Of a stretch of DNA of 64,000 nucleotides, positions 53,063 to 64,000 are shown in pieces (within the stretch, counting starts at the first letter, position 1; each line of letters opens with the position of its first letter). The stretch is from Ottelia alismoides (taxonomy: Eukaryota > Streptophyta > Magnoliopsida > Alismatales > Hydrocharitaceae). The notes under the pieces were generated by a model. The model was not told the origin of the DNA. It was given only the letters and a program-made list of their open reading frames with translations, and searched no databases. Made by a program: the position numbers and the translations under genes. The stretch is taken from positions 1 through 64,000 of the forward strand of contig JAZKJV010003372.1 in the NCBI GenBank assembly GCA_037367405.1, read 5' to 3'.

Positions 53063-53733
53063 AGAACGACATTGCAAAATTTGCGTCGGTGTGTCTTATT
53101 TGTCAGCAAGTAAAGATTGAGCACCAGAAGCCTATAGGTCCTCTACAATCACTAGAGATCCCTGAATGGAAATGAGAGCATATCACTATGGATTTTGTTT
53201 GCGGGTTGCCAAAAACAAAGAAGGGGCGCTTTGATACTATTTGGGTGATTGTTGATCGTTTAACGAAGTCGGCTCATTTCGTACCCATCAGATTAGATCA
53301 ATCTACAAAGAGCCTTGCTGAATTGTATGTAAATGAGAGAGTGAAGTTGCATGGTGTTTCGGTATCGATCGTGTCAGAAAGAGACACAAGATATACCTCC
53401 CGATTATGGAAGAGCATGCAGGATGCTTTGGGTAATAGTTTGAAGTTCAACACATCATTCCATCCTCAGACTGATGGACAATCTGAAAGAACAATCCAGA
53501 CATTAGAAGACATGTTGAGAGCTTGTTCCCTCGACTTTGCTGGAAATTGGGATAGACATTTGCCTTTGGTTGAATTTGCTTATAATAATAGCTATCATGC
53601 AAGTATTAAGATGGCTCCTTTTGAAGCATTATACGACCGACCTTGTAGATCCCCTTTGTGCTGGAGCGATGTTGGGGAAAAATACATATTGAGACTAGAA
53701 TTAGTCCAAGTTTGTACGAAGGGTGTGGAATAA
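53063..53733 (+). pseudogene. E5 integrase core
   Basis: The zinc finger finishes at about 53105 (VCLICQQVKIEHQKPIG). A TGA at 53173 replaces a Trp codon (EWK-stop-EHITMDF). The core domain from 53188: first catalytic Asp D2 (MDFVCGLPKT), Glu E100 (TDGQSERTIQ). The second catalytic position, normally Asp in VSDRDPRF, is Glu (VSERDTRY, codon GAA at 53377). The frame shifts near 53690 before the C-terminal domain. Confidence 0.9.
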
Positions 53734-54233
53734 TTCGGAAGAGACTTTTAGCCGCTCAGAGTAGACAAAAGTCTTATGCTGATTGTCGAAGGCGGGAATT
53801 GAATTTTGAGGTAGGTGACCATGTGTTCTTAAAGATTTCTCCTACCAAGAGAGTAGTGCGATTTGGCAAAAAGGAAAAATTGAGTCCTATATATGTGGGA
53901 CCTTTTGAGATAATAAAGAAAGTGGGAGAAGTAGCATATCAGGTTGCTTTTCCGCCTCATTAATCCAAGTTACATGATGTTTTTCATGTATCAATGTTAA
54001 GGAAATACAATCCTGATCCATCGCACGTGATCGAGCATGAAGTTCTGGACATTAAGTCGAACCTAACATATGAAGAAAGACCAGTTCGCATCGTAGACCG
54101 TAAGGAGCACCAGTTGCGACGTCGTATAGTTCCGATGGTCAAAGTACTCTGGCAGCACCATCAGAAAGAAGAAGCGACTTGGGAGTTAGAGGATGAAATG
54201 CGTCGACATTACCCGCATCTCTTTGGTAAGTGA
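53734..54233 (+). pseudogene. E5 integrase C-terminus and chromodomain
   Basis: 53658-53963 holds the integrase C-terminal GPY/F-like part (RELNFEVGDHVFLKISPTKR, YVGPFEIIKKVGEVAYQVAF), with a stop after PPH where SKLHDVFHVSMLRKY should continue; the frame then resumes at 53994. The chromodomain (RPVRIVDRKEHQLRRRIVPM then VKVLWQHHQKEEATWELEDE) ends HLFGK at 54233. In chromoviruses this module recognises modified histones and guides integration toward heterochromatin. Confidence 0.9.
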
Positions 54234-54269
54234 CTTTTTTTTCAGTATAAATTTCGAGGACGAAATTTC

Positions 54270-54285
54270 TTTAAGGAGGGTAGAT
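54270..54285 (+). other. E5 polypurine tract
   Basis: CTTTAAGGAGGGTAGA directly before the 3' LTR, after the conserved ATTTCGAGGACGAAATTTC. Confidence 0.88.
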
Positions 54286-56732
54286 TGTAACGGATTGGGT
54301 TCTTTTTAAATAAATTAATAATAATAAAAAAAAGGGTGTAACCAATTTTCAATGATAATGTGGTTATTGTTTTTTTATTAATAAGGAAGAGATAATGAAA
54401 AAGGACTATTATCCATTGATTAATTCAATTTATTATTGTTATTTTATCTCATTATTGGTACCAATAAAAAGGGCATGAAGCCCTCCATTAGAATCACCAC
54501 ATATTGTATACACGTGAGGAAGAGAAGAATTCTAGAGAGAGAGAGAGAGGAAGAGAGAGAGATCGTCGACGACATATTTTGTGCCGGCAACAACCCTCTT
54601 CGTCGGCGTTGAAGTTGTGATCCGACGAAATTGAAGGAACAAGGACGTGGTCGACAACGTCCGGATTGGTATCTTGGTCGACGAATTTCTATCGTTGATA
54701 AGGTATGTGTCGAACACCTAGGGTCGGTAAATGACATTTTGTGTTGACCCTTGATTAGATATGTAATTTATAGATTTACATGTCGAACCTTTAAGATACT
54801 GTGTTTATGTCAAATCATTAGTAATGCCACATAATTTTTCTTATATCAATTACATGGATACCTCTTCTACGAATCTAGCTAATGGAGAAGGATTTCAGAC
54901 CTCTGAAAATATACATGTGCATGTTCTTTCTAAAGAATTATCGTGACCACACTTAAGGATTTAATAATTTAATTTACTTCACGTACTCGTGCATATCGAA
55001 CTTTTATTTATTATGTGTCAATCCCTACAATTCATCAATGCTTGGAGTTGACGACCAGCTAATGATATGCATGTCTATGCGCCGCAGATGATGCGCAAAC
55101 TCACATGTGATACACGCACGTATTCAAATTTTTAAGATGCACGTCAAGCGATGCACAAGCACGTTGCATGGGTATTTTGGTACATCTAATCTTCGAGGTT
55201 TGCTAGATCTCTATAAATCCGGGAATTTAATCATTGATTTTTCGAAGGATACGTAAAAATACTCACGGTTTGGTAGAAAAGAATTTGAACGTAAAGGGGA
55301 TAATAATATACACGTATTTTATAAACACCATCTATTGTAAAAGAAAATAACTCTTTTTTGTGTACTTATATAATTATGCTTCATAATCCGCCTATGTCGG
55401 GATTGTGAAGATAATTTTAGTATACTTATATATATATATATATATTATGTTTGTTATACACCATTCTCGTGATCATGTTTCTATACGGGTTTTTTTGTAT
55501 AGGAACAGAATGTAATGAGATAAGTGATGCGAGTCAATTTAACTTTTTTTACCGATTAAGGTTGTTGAATTATCATGACTATGCAATTTCACAAAAATAC
55601 AAATATTAATTAGATACATAGATGATTTCTCAAGGGGAAAATTTGGTATTTTTATAATCAGGATCATTTACGACTTCTATTGATGTTTTAATATATCCGA
55701 CTGTTATTGATTAAAGTTAATAAGTGATTAAAGATTGGCAATAAGAGATCGGCACCGACTCGAACTAAGGTGTCGTAAGGGCCTAAAGGGCCAACGCCTT
55801 CCGGGGACGTGAGGCAAAAGATAAGTCCTCTACAGTTGTAGCTACACTGTCATGTTATGTATTGTTATGAACCGCTTGTGCTGGCGGTAAGCCATCAAAG
55901 CTTCCTAAGAATTAACAATCAAGACCACTCTAAACATGAAATATGTCATGGGCATATGAGCAATATATGTAAATGTTATGCGCATATATGCAATTATGTT
56001 GTTGTTATGGACTTATGTGTAAGTTCCGTTAAAGTTAAGTGCACGTATGAAACTTAATTTAAGGTTATGGACATATATGCAATTTATGTCAATGGTATGT
56101 TCAAAATCATCAATTATGATAGTTTTAAGGGTACATTTGCAATCATGTTATTGTAAAGTGCATATATGTAATTTATGTAAATATTATGAGCATACATGCA
56201 AATACGGTAAAACTTACGGATATATGTGCAAATATGTTATGTCATCCGTGGTTATGAAAAAATTTTAGTTATATGAATTAAATAAGTTGATTTATGAAAC
56301 ATATGAGAATGACTTTTGTGACTTGTTTTCTACGCTAACCAGCTTGACCCCAACTCGGCACAAACTGAGCGTTATGCTCATAACATGCATTGTCAATCTT
56401 TTTCAGGAGAACGTGAGGACTAGTTCATTAACGGTTAAAGGGAGCTGACACCGTCTTCAAGAAATAGGAGCGGTATGGAACTACTGCGAGTTTGCTTTGG
56501 AAGGATGTCTTTTATGCCCACTGGAATAAGGAAATCGTGGATACGATTTCATCTAGTTATTTATTGTTTTCTTTAATGAAGAAACTCTTGGAAATGTGAC
56601 CTTATGGAAAAGTTTTTTTAGTTGGTTCTTTACTGCTCTTTTATGCTACGTTTGATGCTATGAGTAACGATCCTGAGATGTCCGCCGAGTTTCTCGCTTC
56701 CGCAATATTCTCGGACGATCGGGTTCGTTACA
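54286..56732 (+). repeat. E5 3' LTR
   Basis: 2447 bp, the same ends as the 5' LTR without the transposon. It keeps the empty transposon site (about 55150-55165) and the 30-bp tandem array (about 55943-56240). Its promoter reads CAATAAAAAGG where the 5' copy has CTATAAAAAGG. Confidence 0.93.
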
Positions 56733-57670
56733 ACATACTATGAGCATAGGTCACCTATGACACAACATATACACATACAAGCACACATCGCGATTACCAT
56801 CACCCAACCTATCAAGGATGAGTTTGTACATTATTCTTATAGTCACCCTTATATATACGTTGATTACCTAATAAGCGAGTAATCCTACTCTAATCCCGAC
56901 TTTTTCCTTGATTGGGAAGAGGTATAAAAATTCAATAATGTTATCTAATCCCAAATTAGTGACTGCTATTCGGACTATCATTAAAGCATCACGTCATAAA
57001 GCCATGAAATTTTCGCCTTCTCCCAATAGAAAGAGGAGTCACAAGACTAAGCGTCACATTCTTACCGTAACCTCCACCATCACCTACCTTATAAAAAGGG
57101 ACATCGGTACACACTTTTGTTAGATGTGTGATTTCTGAGCACCATTTTGATCATACTCTCCTTGGTAGTAGCACATTGATTAATATATTATCCTCCTTAC
57201 TTGTCAACATATTCAATATCGGACCTCTTATGAAAATCAGGATGATTTGTCAATTTCTTGATCGATCAATAAAGAGGTGAAGGGTATTCTTGAAAAATTT
57301 TCATTAAGGCCCAGAGAATGAGTTACCCCATAGATTGTGTTGTATTGCCCATGGAGACCTCCACCCTCGTGGAGCATACTCCAATCATCTTGGATCAATC
57401 TTTTCTCGCTACTACAAAGTTCTTTATTGATTATGGATCTGGAGAGACATGCTTTCATTTTGACAACGAGAGCAGTGTTGTTGAGACGATCACTGCATCA
57501 ATTGTCACTCAGAAATCCACCCCTGATAAGGATGTAACTATGTTAGCCAACTTAGAGGACTATGATCTATCTGCTGAGATCAGAGAGTTTTGTTATACCA
57601 TGGACGATACTGAGATCCGAGAATTTCTCTTCAAGGAGGAATACTCGAAAAGCATATACCATTGATGCTA
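56733..57670 (+). pseudogene. E6 right part: Athila protease remnant
   Basis: Broken frames match the Athila protease region: RKRSHKTKRHILTV (57040-57065), STLINILSSLLVNIFNIGPL (57165-57225), FLDRSIKR (57248-57275), then an open 115-codon stretch from 57318 with MSYPIDCVVLPMETST, HTPIILDQSFLATTKFFIDY and GSGETCFHF. The catalytic Asp-Ser-Gly is lost (LGSSTLIN). Continuity with 45041-45965 is inferred from orientation, lineage and the E5 target duplication. It ends at the E7 LTR. Confidence 0.75.
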
Positions 57671-59789
57671 TGACGCCCCAGCCCTCCGGCTAACAAAACC
57701 GCGGGACGGGTGCATCAGACCTATGGTACGCCCATGATCTATGATACTTAGCAAACCGATTTATGCATATTAGATTAACATTTGAAACATATAATAGCTA
57801 CTAAAGTCAAGATCGTGGTTATGTACAAGGCCTCCAATTCACGTAATGGATATTTATTCCATCTCCCATTAGGTAATACTAATCAACCAATAGGGTAGTA
57901 GGAAACCATCTCCTTGACGATTAGCTCATCAATTAATCTGTCTTTGTTAGAATCATGATAGTCAATATTTTAATAAATATATTTTAACAAAAGATTGTAC
58001 ATTTTGAAATGAATACACACACGTGTGTGTGCATATATATATATATTAAATATATCACATAAAATGTTAGAATTTTATGTTAAGTTATACATGGAAAATG
58101 TATGGGATTTAATATTGATAATTATGATGGCTATGACTTGATATCAAAGACATGTTGCCTAATATTACTGGAAAAATAATACAAAAAGATATCCAGCTTG
58201 CATTAATACATATCCATTATGATGTATACTCTCGTGAATATAACAAGCAGAAAGTATCACCTATTATATACACACAACTCTTGAATTTCTTTTGTAATAT
58301 TAACTATGGTTGTCTCCCTATGAAGTGTAAGACATCGAACATATAGTTGTTTACATTTTGATAACGTGAAGTCATTTTCCTTTTATATCCTTATGCATTA
58401 CTTAGGAAGGACAATTACTGATGATTAGCTCTACATGTCATTACGTGTGATTCAAAGACGTAATAGCGATGTCTAATGTCTGTCATGCATGTTTTTTTGT
58501 TAGTGAACATGATAATTGTATTTATAAATAATTGCAATCATTTAACTAATGTGATGTTCTAACGATAGAACTAAATTCGTAAAGGTATAAATCCCACCAT
58601 CGACTGTCGTTTATGTTCTATGGATATACAATTATAACATTTGGTGTGCATCTAATCCTATACGATAAAACTTATACGATAAAACTTAAACGTATTAGAA
58701 TAATCCTCTACCATGTCATGCATATACCAATTTCCAACAAGTTTGTATCTATGATAAAACTCATAACTAACATTTTCTACACATGAAACGTGTGATGTAA
58801 ATTTCCAGCAGGTCAACTGTTCTTGCTAAATCTCACATATAACATTTTCTATATCACAAGATAGATAAAATATGAGGCATTAGTTAAAAAGAATATCCCA
58901 ATGTTCAACATCTATATTATATGCAAGATGTAAATGTGAACTAATTGGATACATGGGATGAGAACATATAAATAGTAAATCTATGAAACAAAGTTTATTT
59001 TGCTAATCTATATTCCGGTTACCCAAATCAGAATTTGTATTCAAGATATACTAGACAAATATCGATTAAAGGTGACATGTGTTTTGTACGTTAACGATAA
59101 TAATCGATACAGTAATACTACGGTTCATAAGGATTTCACATGGAAATGCATATAAATCATTTCACTCGCATTCATCGTGAACTCGTCATGCTCAAAGGAA
59201 CATGGAAACGGAATACACAACATCAGTTAGGACATATCAATAAAATGTCCTATGCCTCTATGGATGGCAAAACACATTGGATCAATAAAATCACAGTAAC
59301 TCAACAACAAGGAGGGAAGGGAACTTTGTTACCTCTGAGAATATCCCCCGAGTTCTCCTCTAACGCAAAAACAAGGTTTCTGTCGATTGATCGTAGCTCG
59401 AACATGTGCAATGGTGATTCGAGCTCCCCTACGCGACTGCTGTCACAGATCTTAGATTGGAACACTTTCTTCGACGCTGATGATGGCCCTCTGACAGCTA
59501 ATCTGGCCAAGGTAGAGGTGCTCCAATGAGGGAGAAGGATGGTGGTGGCTTGGATTTTGAGAGGGCATCATATCATATCCTATTTATAGAAGGAGAGGTG
59601 AAAACGGATCCAAGTTCGGATCAAGTTCGGATCCATATATGGATATCCATCATCCAATTAAAAACGTCAATATCTTGGGATAAGAATATTAAAATTTGAT
59701 GTTCTTGGGCTCATTGGAAAGATCTCGACAAGCTCTATGAAAGATGCTAAAAATACCCAAAATTTAATACGAAAATATAGAGTTTCACA
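57671..59789 (-). repeat. E7 3' LTR (chromovirus)
   Basis: On the minus strand it starts TGTGAAACTC at 59789, just after a decayed CGAGGATGAGACTTCCTTTAAG (compare E5 CGAGGACGAAATTTCTTTAA), and ends GGCTGGGGCGTCA at 57671. Minus-strand TATAAATA lies at 59588-59581, followed by transcribed U5-like sequence. (AT)n and CACACGTGTGTGTG tracts are at about 58010-58050. ORFs within (for example 59140-59529 plus) are not conserved. Confidence 0.7.
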
Positions 59790-61500
59790 TCATAAAAATC
59801 TTAAAGGAAGTCTCATCCTCGAGACATAGGATCTAACATATATACTTTGAATAAGATATGGATTTGGGCATAAAAATCTTAAAGAAAATAAAACCTATAA
59901 ATCTTAAAGAGAATTTAAATAGGGTTTTGTGATCATACTTTCAAAAAGGTAGGGGTATTCCTGTTGCATATACGCCTTTGGTTCCTATATGACCTCCTCA
60001 GCATTCTAACTATTCAGTAATACCTTGATCAAAGGGATGTCTTTTGTTGCAACTTCTTGACTGCACGGTCTAAGATCTGCGCACATACCTCAGGGAACAA
60101 CAAATTCAGTTCGATTGTAAGGTCCTCATAGATGATCACATACCGAGGGTCTTGAATATACTTCCGTAGGTTTGACACATGGAATACATCATGCACACTT
60201 GCCAAGTGTGGGGAAAGAACTACTCGATATGTCACCTTCCTAATAGGAGCCAAAATTTTGAAAAGACCAAAAACAATGGTATTAGCTTGCCCTTGACACC
60301 AAACCATTGAAGACCCTTCATTGGAGATACTTTCAAGAATACAAAATCCCTGACCTTGAACTCGAGATCGTGATGCCTCTAATCAACATAACTCTTCTGG
60401 AGGCTCTGCACAATCAATAATTTCTTTCTAGCTGATTCTACGGCTTTGTAGTATCCTCAATTATCTGAGTGGGAGAAATACTTTGTCACCCACTTCCTGC
60501 CAACTTAAGGGAATGGTGCATCTTCGCCTATACAATGCCTCAAAAGGTGCCATGCCAATACTAGCATGGTAGTTATTGTTATACATAAACTCCACCAAGG
60601 GAAGGAGATCCTTCCAAGATCCTTGCCACTCAATGGCACATGTTCTGCGTAGGTCCTCAAGGGTCTGAATTGTCCTTTATGAATTCCCATCCGTCTGCAG
60701 ATAAAAAGATAGATTGAACTAAGACACAATTCAGTTTTTAGGACCTTCATGAACTCTCCCCAATAATGCGATGAAAAACAAGAGTCTTTATCAGACACAA
60801 CCTCCGAGAATCCCATGCAAACAAATCACATGCTCGATATATAACTTGGCCAGATCTGTCGGAGTACAAGTCATGTTTACCAGAATAAAATGTGTGGACT
60901 TGGTCAATCAGTACACAATAACCCATATAACATAATATCCACCTATTGTACGAGGTAAGGATGTTAAAAAATCCATTGAGATACTCTCTCATTTCTACAC
61001 TAGGATAAGGAGTGACTATAACAAGCTAGAAGGGGTATTGTGCTCTGCATTCACCAATTGATAAGTAAGGCAACGATTTACGTGTTCTGCAACATGTCTC
61101 TTCATCCCCTCCCACCAAAAGTGTTGATAGAGGTCTTTATACATCTTGATGTTTCCTAGGTGGATAGATAATCTAGAATAGTGAGCCTCTCCTAAGATGT
61201 CTCTCCTCAACTCAATCATTAGGGACACAAACAAGGTCTCCCTTCCACATGACGGACTCACAAACTTTGAATCCATCAAACTCCTCCTTCAGATATTGTT
61301 GGAACAAGTCTTGTATTTTTTGATCTATTTGCTAACCATGCACAATAATGTCCCATAATCCATTGTACTTAGCAAGTACAATTACGGTATCTACAATACT
61401 ATCAAATTGGTACCACTCATTGAGTGTCGTGAGCACATCCCTGTTGGACATGTGAGCCCAATGAGCCATTTTTTAATAAATGTTATTGCAAATCATTCCC
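59790..61500 (-). pseudogene. E7 integrase and chromodomain remnant
   Basis: Minus-strand chromovirus pol in pieces. Zinc finger (RDILGEAHYSRLSIHLGNIK ... HVAEHVNRCLTYQLVNAEHN, 61016-61279). Core fragments (LYIEHVICLHGI, VVSDKDSCFSSHYWGEFMKV) at 60505-60992, with the second catalytic Asp present. C-terminal region (VTYRVVLSPHLASVHDVFHV then SNLRKYIQDPRYVI, 60029-60307). Chromodomain tail readable with two stops down to about 59930 (KAYMQQEYPYLFE). RT and RNase H are not found upstream; 61280-61500 is an integrase-linker fragment. Confidence 0.85.
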
Positions 61501-61739
61501 TGATCTGGAATGAAGAATAATTAATTTGCACTATAGGTCCCTTAGTACAATTAGGGTTATGTACCATGGTCATCTTGGATGATATCTAAAGTTTAGATTG
61601 AAGACTCATCAAGCACCATCAAGTGATTATTAAGAGAGGATCTCCAACCTGAAAAAGAGATAACAATCCTTTCTTTAAAGGTTGATATCTAACTGACCTT
61701 TTGATGCAGGTCCTATGTATAGGAGTAGAGATTTGGAGG
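61501..61739. other. Unassigned junction sequence
   Basis: AT-rich sequence between the last E7 coding trace and the probable E8 LTR. I see no domain, repeat or structure in it. It may be the first part of the E8 LTR. Confidence 0.3.
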
Positions 61740-63952
61740 TGTTAGATAAGTTAGGTCAAAGAGATGACTTAATGAGATCAAGATAATCAAGACCTATGTT
61801 GTATATTGTCACGATATAGACACACATCCTTTGACCGAAGATAGATGTGTTACTATATGTTTGAGTATGTACATTTGACAGACCGATTGGTTGATGATCT
61901 AATTAAGGTCTATACACTAGCGAGATGGTGTGCATACAAGGGCATACCAAGTAATATGATCTCTCAAAGGGATCATACATGTTCACTAATGAACCGGAAG
62001 ACATGAGCTTACTTATAAGATATTGGGATCAAATTACGTGCACGGTCATCTCGCTTTGAAAGCTTGACTGAATTTATAGGTTTGATATATTCTTTTGAAA
62101 AGTATTTGATCATTACCTAGGTGTGATATATGCTTTTGGAAAGTATATGATCGATATCAACTCCCAATAATCGAATAAGAAACTTAATGATAAAACCATG
62201 AAGAAGACAATCTAAATAAGATCTAAAACTTCGAGTTTATTCTAGGTTTTCCAGTATACGGGATGTACGGGTATTAGGAATATTTGATGATGATGTGATC
62301 ATAAACGATTGTATAATCATGACGCTTCCATTCTTAGGGAGTGATAAAACAAGTTTGAATTTTCGTGACGCCTACTAGTAGAGAAGTAATCTAATATTGG
62401 TCCAAATGTTGGACACTGATCTGAAGGTGATTCTGATGCAATGAGAAGTTTATATCTGTGCTTTGATTTAATCAAGCATCTATGAGAGGTCCCCGAGATC
62501 TGAATTTGATATGTGATCTCAATATCCAAGTCATTATACATGAAACGTACAATCGCGCCATCCTTATATCCAAGTATTCGCGGAGAAAGTGCAATTCTTG
62601 AAAGAGTTCAAGAATAATTCCATTGTTGATAATGTATTCGAGCATTGAGCAAAATGAACAATTAAATGAGATTTAATTATGATGAATAATATTTTATGAA
62701 TTTGATTCATATTATTTGGACACATGAGAATGGACATCCAAAACAACTAAATGTGATTTAATTATCAAGTATATGAATAATATGGATAACACTATCCATA
62801 TTATTTGTGAATATTATAAATATAATTTATAATATATAAGAGAGAGATAATTGTAATTTATATTTACAAATTAACTATTGATGTGAATTAAATTCACATT
62901 GGACAATTAATTGTAAATTCAATTACATTTTATTTTGGATGTGTGCATATGATTCACATTATTTCAATGGCATGATTGAAAGTGTCATAAAATAATTTAA
63001 AATTATTTTAGCGAATAAATGTGTAATAATGGTTATTGTATATGTGATTTTTTTGTTGAAGAATAAGATCTCAACAAATTGGGAATGAAGAGCCATCTTT
63101 CCTTACATGAGGAGGGGACACCCATGTTGAGATCTCAACATGATGGTCGTCCACTCCATGTAAGGAATGTGGGCTCATCACTTCCAGTTAATTCCATCCT
63201 TGTTGGTGTGATTTAAATTGAAATATATTGACTGATTTAAATATATTTAATTTAAATCCTAAAGAATTGTTTTTGGTAATAAAACACAACGAAATCATGG
63301 TCATTGATTGAAAACACAAATCAATGTCAACCATTGGGATTGTGTGCACATGGATTGAGATCCATGGACATCAAATTAGTATAAAGGAGGAGTAAACATA
63401 GCCTTTTATGCTAACATACAATTACCTTGAGGAACACTCTTTCTCTACCCGCCCATTCTTTCTCTCTTTCTCTCTCACTTGTGGCCATCCACATTGTGAT
63501 GGAGAAAAAGTCATTATCACCACTACGTCGTTGTGTTGCCGCCTTGACCGTTCGGATCTCTACCTTCTTTGGTGCCTCTCGCTTGTAGAGAAGATGACGG
63601 ATTTTGTGAGAAGAAATCATGAGATTCGTTGCCCGGATCATCAATGTGGATTGCAGGAAGCACATGATTTGTCCCCGCGCCTGCAAGTGCGATCTACGTC
63701 GAATCAGACTTGAGACAGGAGGTCTCTTCATTTAGAGAAATGATTACAAGCACGCCTCAAGAGTTAACCCTAGTTTTCGTTTGTGATCTTTATGGAAAAT
63801 TTCAAGAAGTGTTCTTAGATCATGTGATTTCCTCACATATTTTTTTTAAATTCCGTCGCCCCGAGCGACTAGTATGACTAGTCGCTCCCGATCACATACG
63901 ATGTGATCTTCATGCTTTCGTGATGCATTTAAATTTTTTCCAATAACCTTCA
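61740..63952 (+). repeat. E8 5' LTR of a tRNA-iMet-primed element (probably Ty1/copia), start uncertain
   Basis: Ends just before a PBS. TG at 61740 (TGTTAGATAAG) is only a candidate start. A 20-bp perfect palindrome lies at 63123-63142, a TATA box TATAAAGG at 63380, and an inverted repeat GAGCGACTAGT/ACTAGTCGCTC at 63863-63887 near the LTR end. The sequence 63400-63720 is transcribed leader-like and codes for nothing I recognise. Class is inferred from PBS type and LTR style; no coding sequence lies inside the window. Confidence 0.5.
63380..63387 (+). promoter_or_regulatory. E8 LTR TATA box
   Basis: TATAAAGG about 240 bp downstream of the palindrome at 63123-63142. Confidence 0.5.
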
Positions 63953-63954
63953 AG

Positions 63955-63966
63955 TGGTATCAGAGC
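63955..63966 (+). other. E8 primer binding site (tRNA-iMet)
   Basis: TGGTATCAGAGC followed by CTTGGTCGAGG, complementary to the 3' end of initiator methionine tRNA. The element body lies beyond the right edge. Confidence 0.85.
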
Positions 63967-64000
63967 CTTGGTCGAGGTCTTGGATATGATCCGAAACCCT

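Larger units (their letters stand above)
45966..56732 (+). mobile_element. E5: Tekay/Del-type chromovirus (Ty3/gypsy)
   Basis: Two LTRs (45966-49749 and 54286-56732), PBS TGGTATCAGAGC, gag with zinc knuckle, PR, RT, RNase H, integrase and a C-terminal chromodomain, then the lineage-typical ATTTCGAGGACGAAATTTC and PPT. Flanks are GCATA (45961-45965) and ACATA (56733-56737), a 5-bp duplication with one transition. LTRs differ by roughly 3% in the stretches I compared. The 5' LTR is 1.3 kb longer because of a transposon insertion. Several stops and frameshifts make it non-functional. Confidence 0.92.

Noticed and set aside
60505..60816. E7 integrase as a possibly functional gene
   Set aside because: Split over at least three frames with stops; no RT or RNase H remains.

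Overview
The window is plant nuclear, intergenic, repeat-dense DNA, almost certainly from an angiosperm. The evidence is Athila-lineage Ty3/gypsy elements with tRNA-Asp primer sites, Tekay/Del-type chromoviruses with tRNA-iMet primer sites, and a block of probable mitochondrial-derived spacer DNA. I see no host protein-coding gene and no tRNA or rRNA gene. The species cannot be told from this sequence.

Layout, using labels E1 to E8 for the elements. (1) 1-10491: E1, an Athila-type element on the minus strand; its RT, protease, gag, leader, PBS and complete 5' LTR are inside, and the rest lies off the left edge. (2) 10492-23312: E2, a related Athila element on the plus strand. E1 sits in E2's 5' leader, so E2's own 5' LTR must be left of the window. 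E2 has decayed gag-pol, an array of hairpins after pol, a PPT and a 3' LTR. (3) 23313-about 27400: E4, an older Athila LTR plus PBS and leader, into whose LTR E2 inserted. (4) About 27400-32971 and 44365-about 45040: gene-free sequence in mitochondrial-spacer style (probable NUMT), starting with a small gypsy RNase H fossil. (5) 32972-44359: E3, a complete element with two roughly 2.96 kb LTRs, a perfect 5-bp target duplication (CCGGG), PBS, PPT and an uninterrupted 702-codon ORF. That ORF carries only a degenerate Athila protease-like domain; RT and integrase are absent, so E3 is non-autonomous. (6) About 45040-45965 and 56733-57670: E6, an Athila remnant split by E5. (7) 45966-56732: E5, a Tekay/Del-type chromovirus with both LTRs. 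Its 5' LTR alone carries a 1.3 kb TIR transposon with GGGTACCC palindromes at both ends. (8) 57671-about 61500: E7, a minus-strand chromovirus remnant (3' LTR, chromodomain, integrase). (9) About 61700-64000: E8, the 5' LTR of an element primed by tRNA-iMet (probably Ty1/copia), with its PBS just before the right edge.

Insertion order inferred from nesting: E4, then E2, then E1 on the left; NUMT, then E3 in the middle; E6, then E5 and E7, then E8 on the right. E3 is the youngest well-measured insertion (LTRs differ by about 1.6% by eye). Its lack of RT and integrase, together with leader and 3'-UTR sequence shared with E1/E2, suggests mobilisation in trans by an Athila relative.

The most interesting signals are structural rather than coding. 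One is tandem hairpins whose 3' arms are copies of the polypurine tract and whose stems co-vary (E2 and E3). Another is a long palindrome placed 200-470 bp upstream of the TATA box in several unrelated LTR families. The third is the 702-codon protease-only ORF in a recently mobile non-autonomous element.
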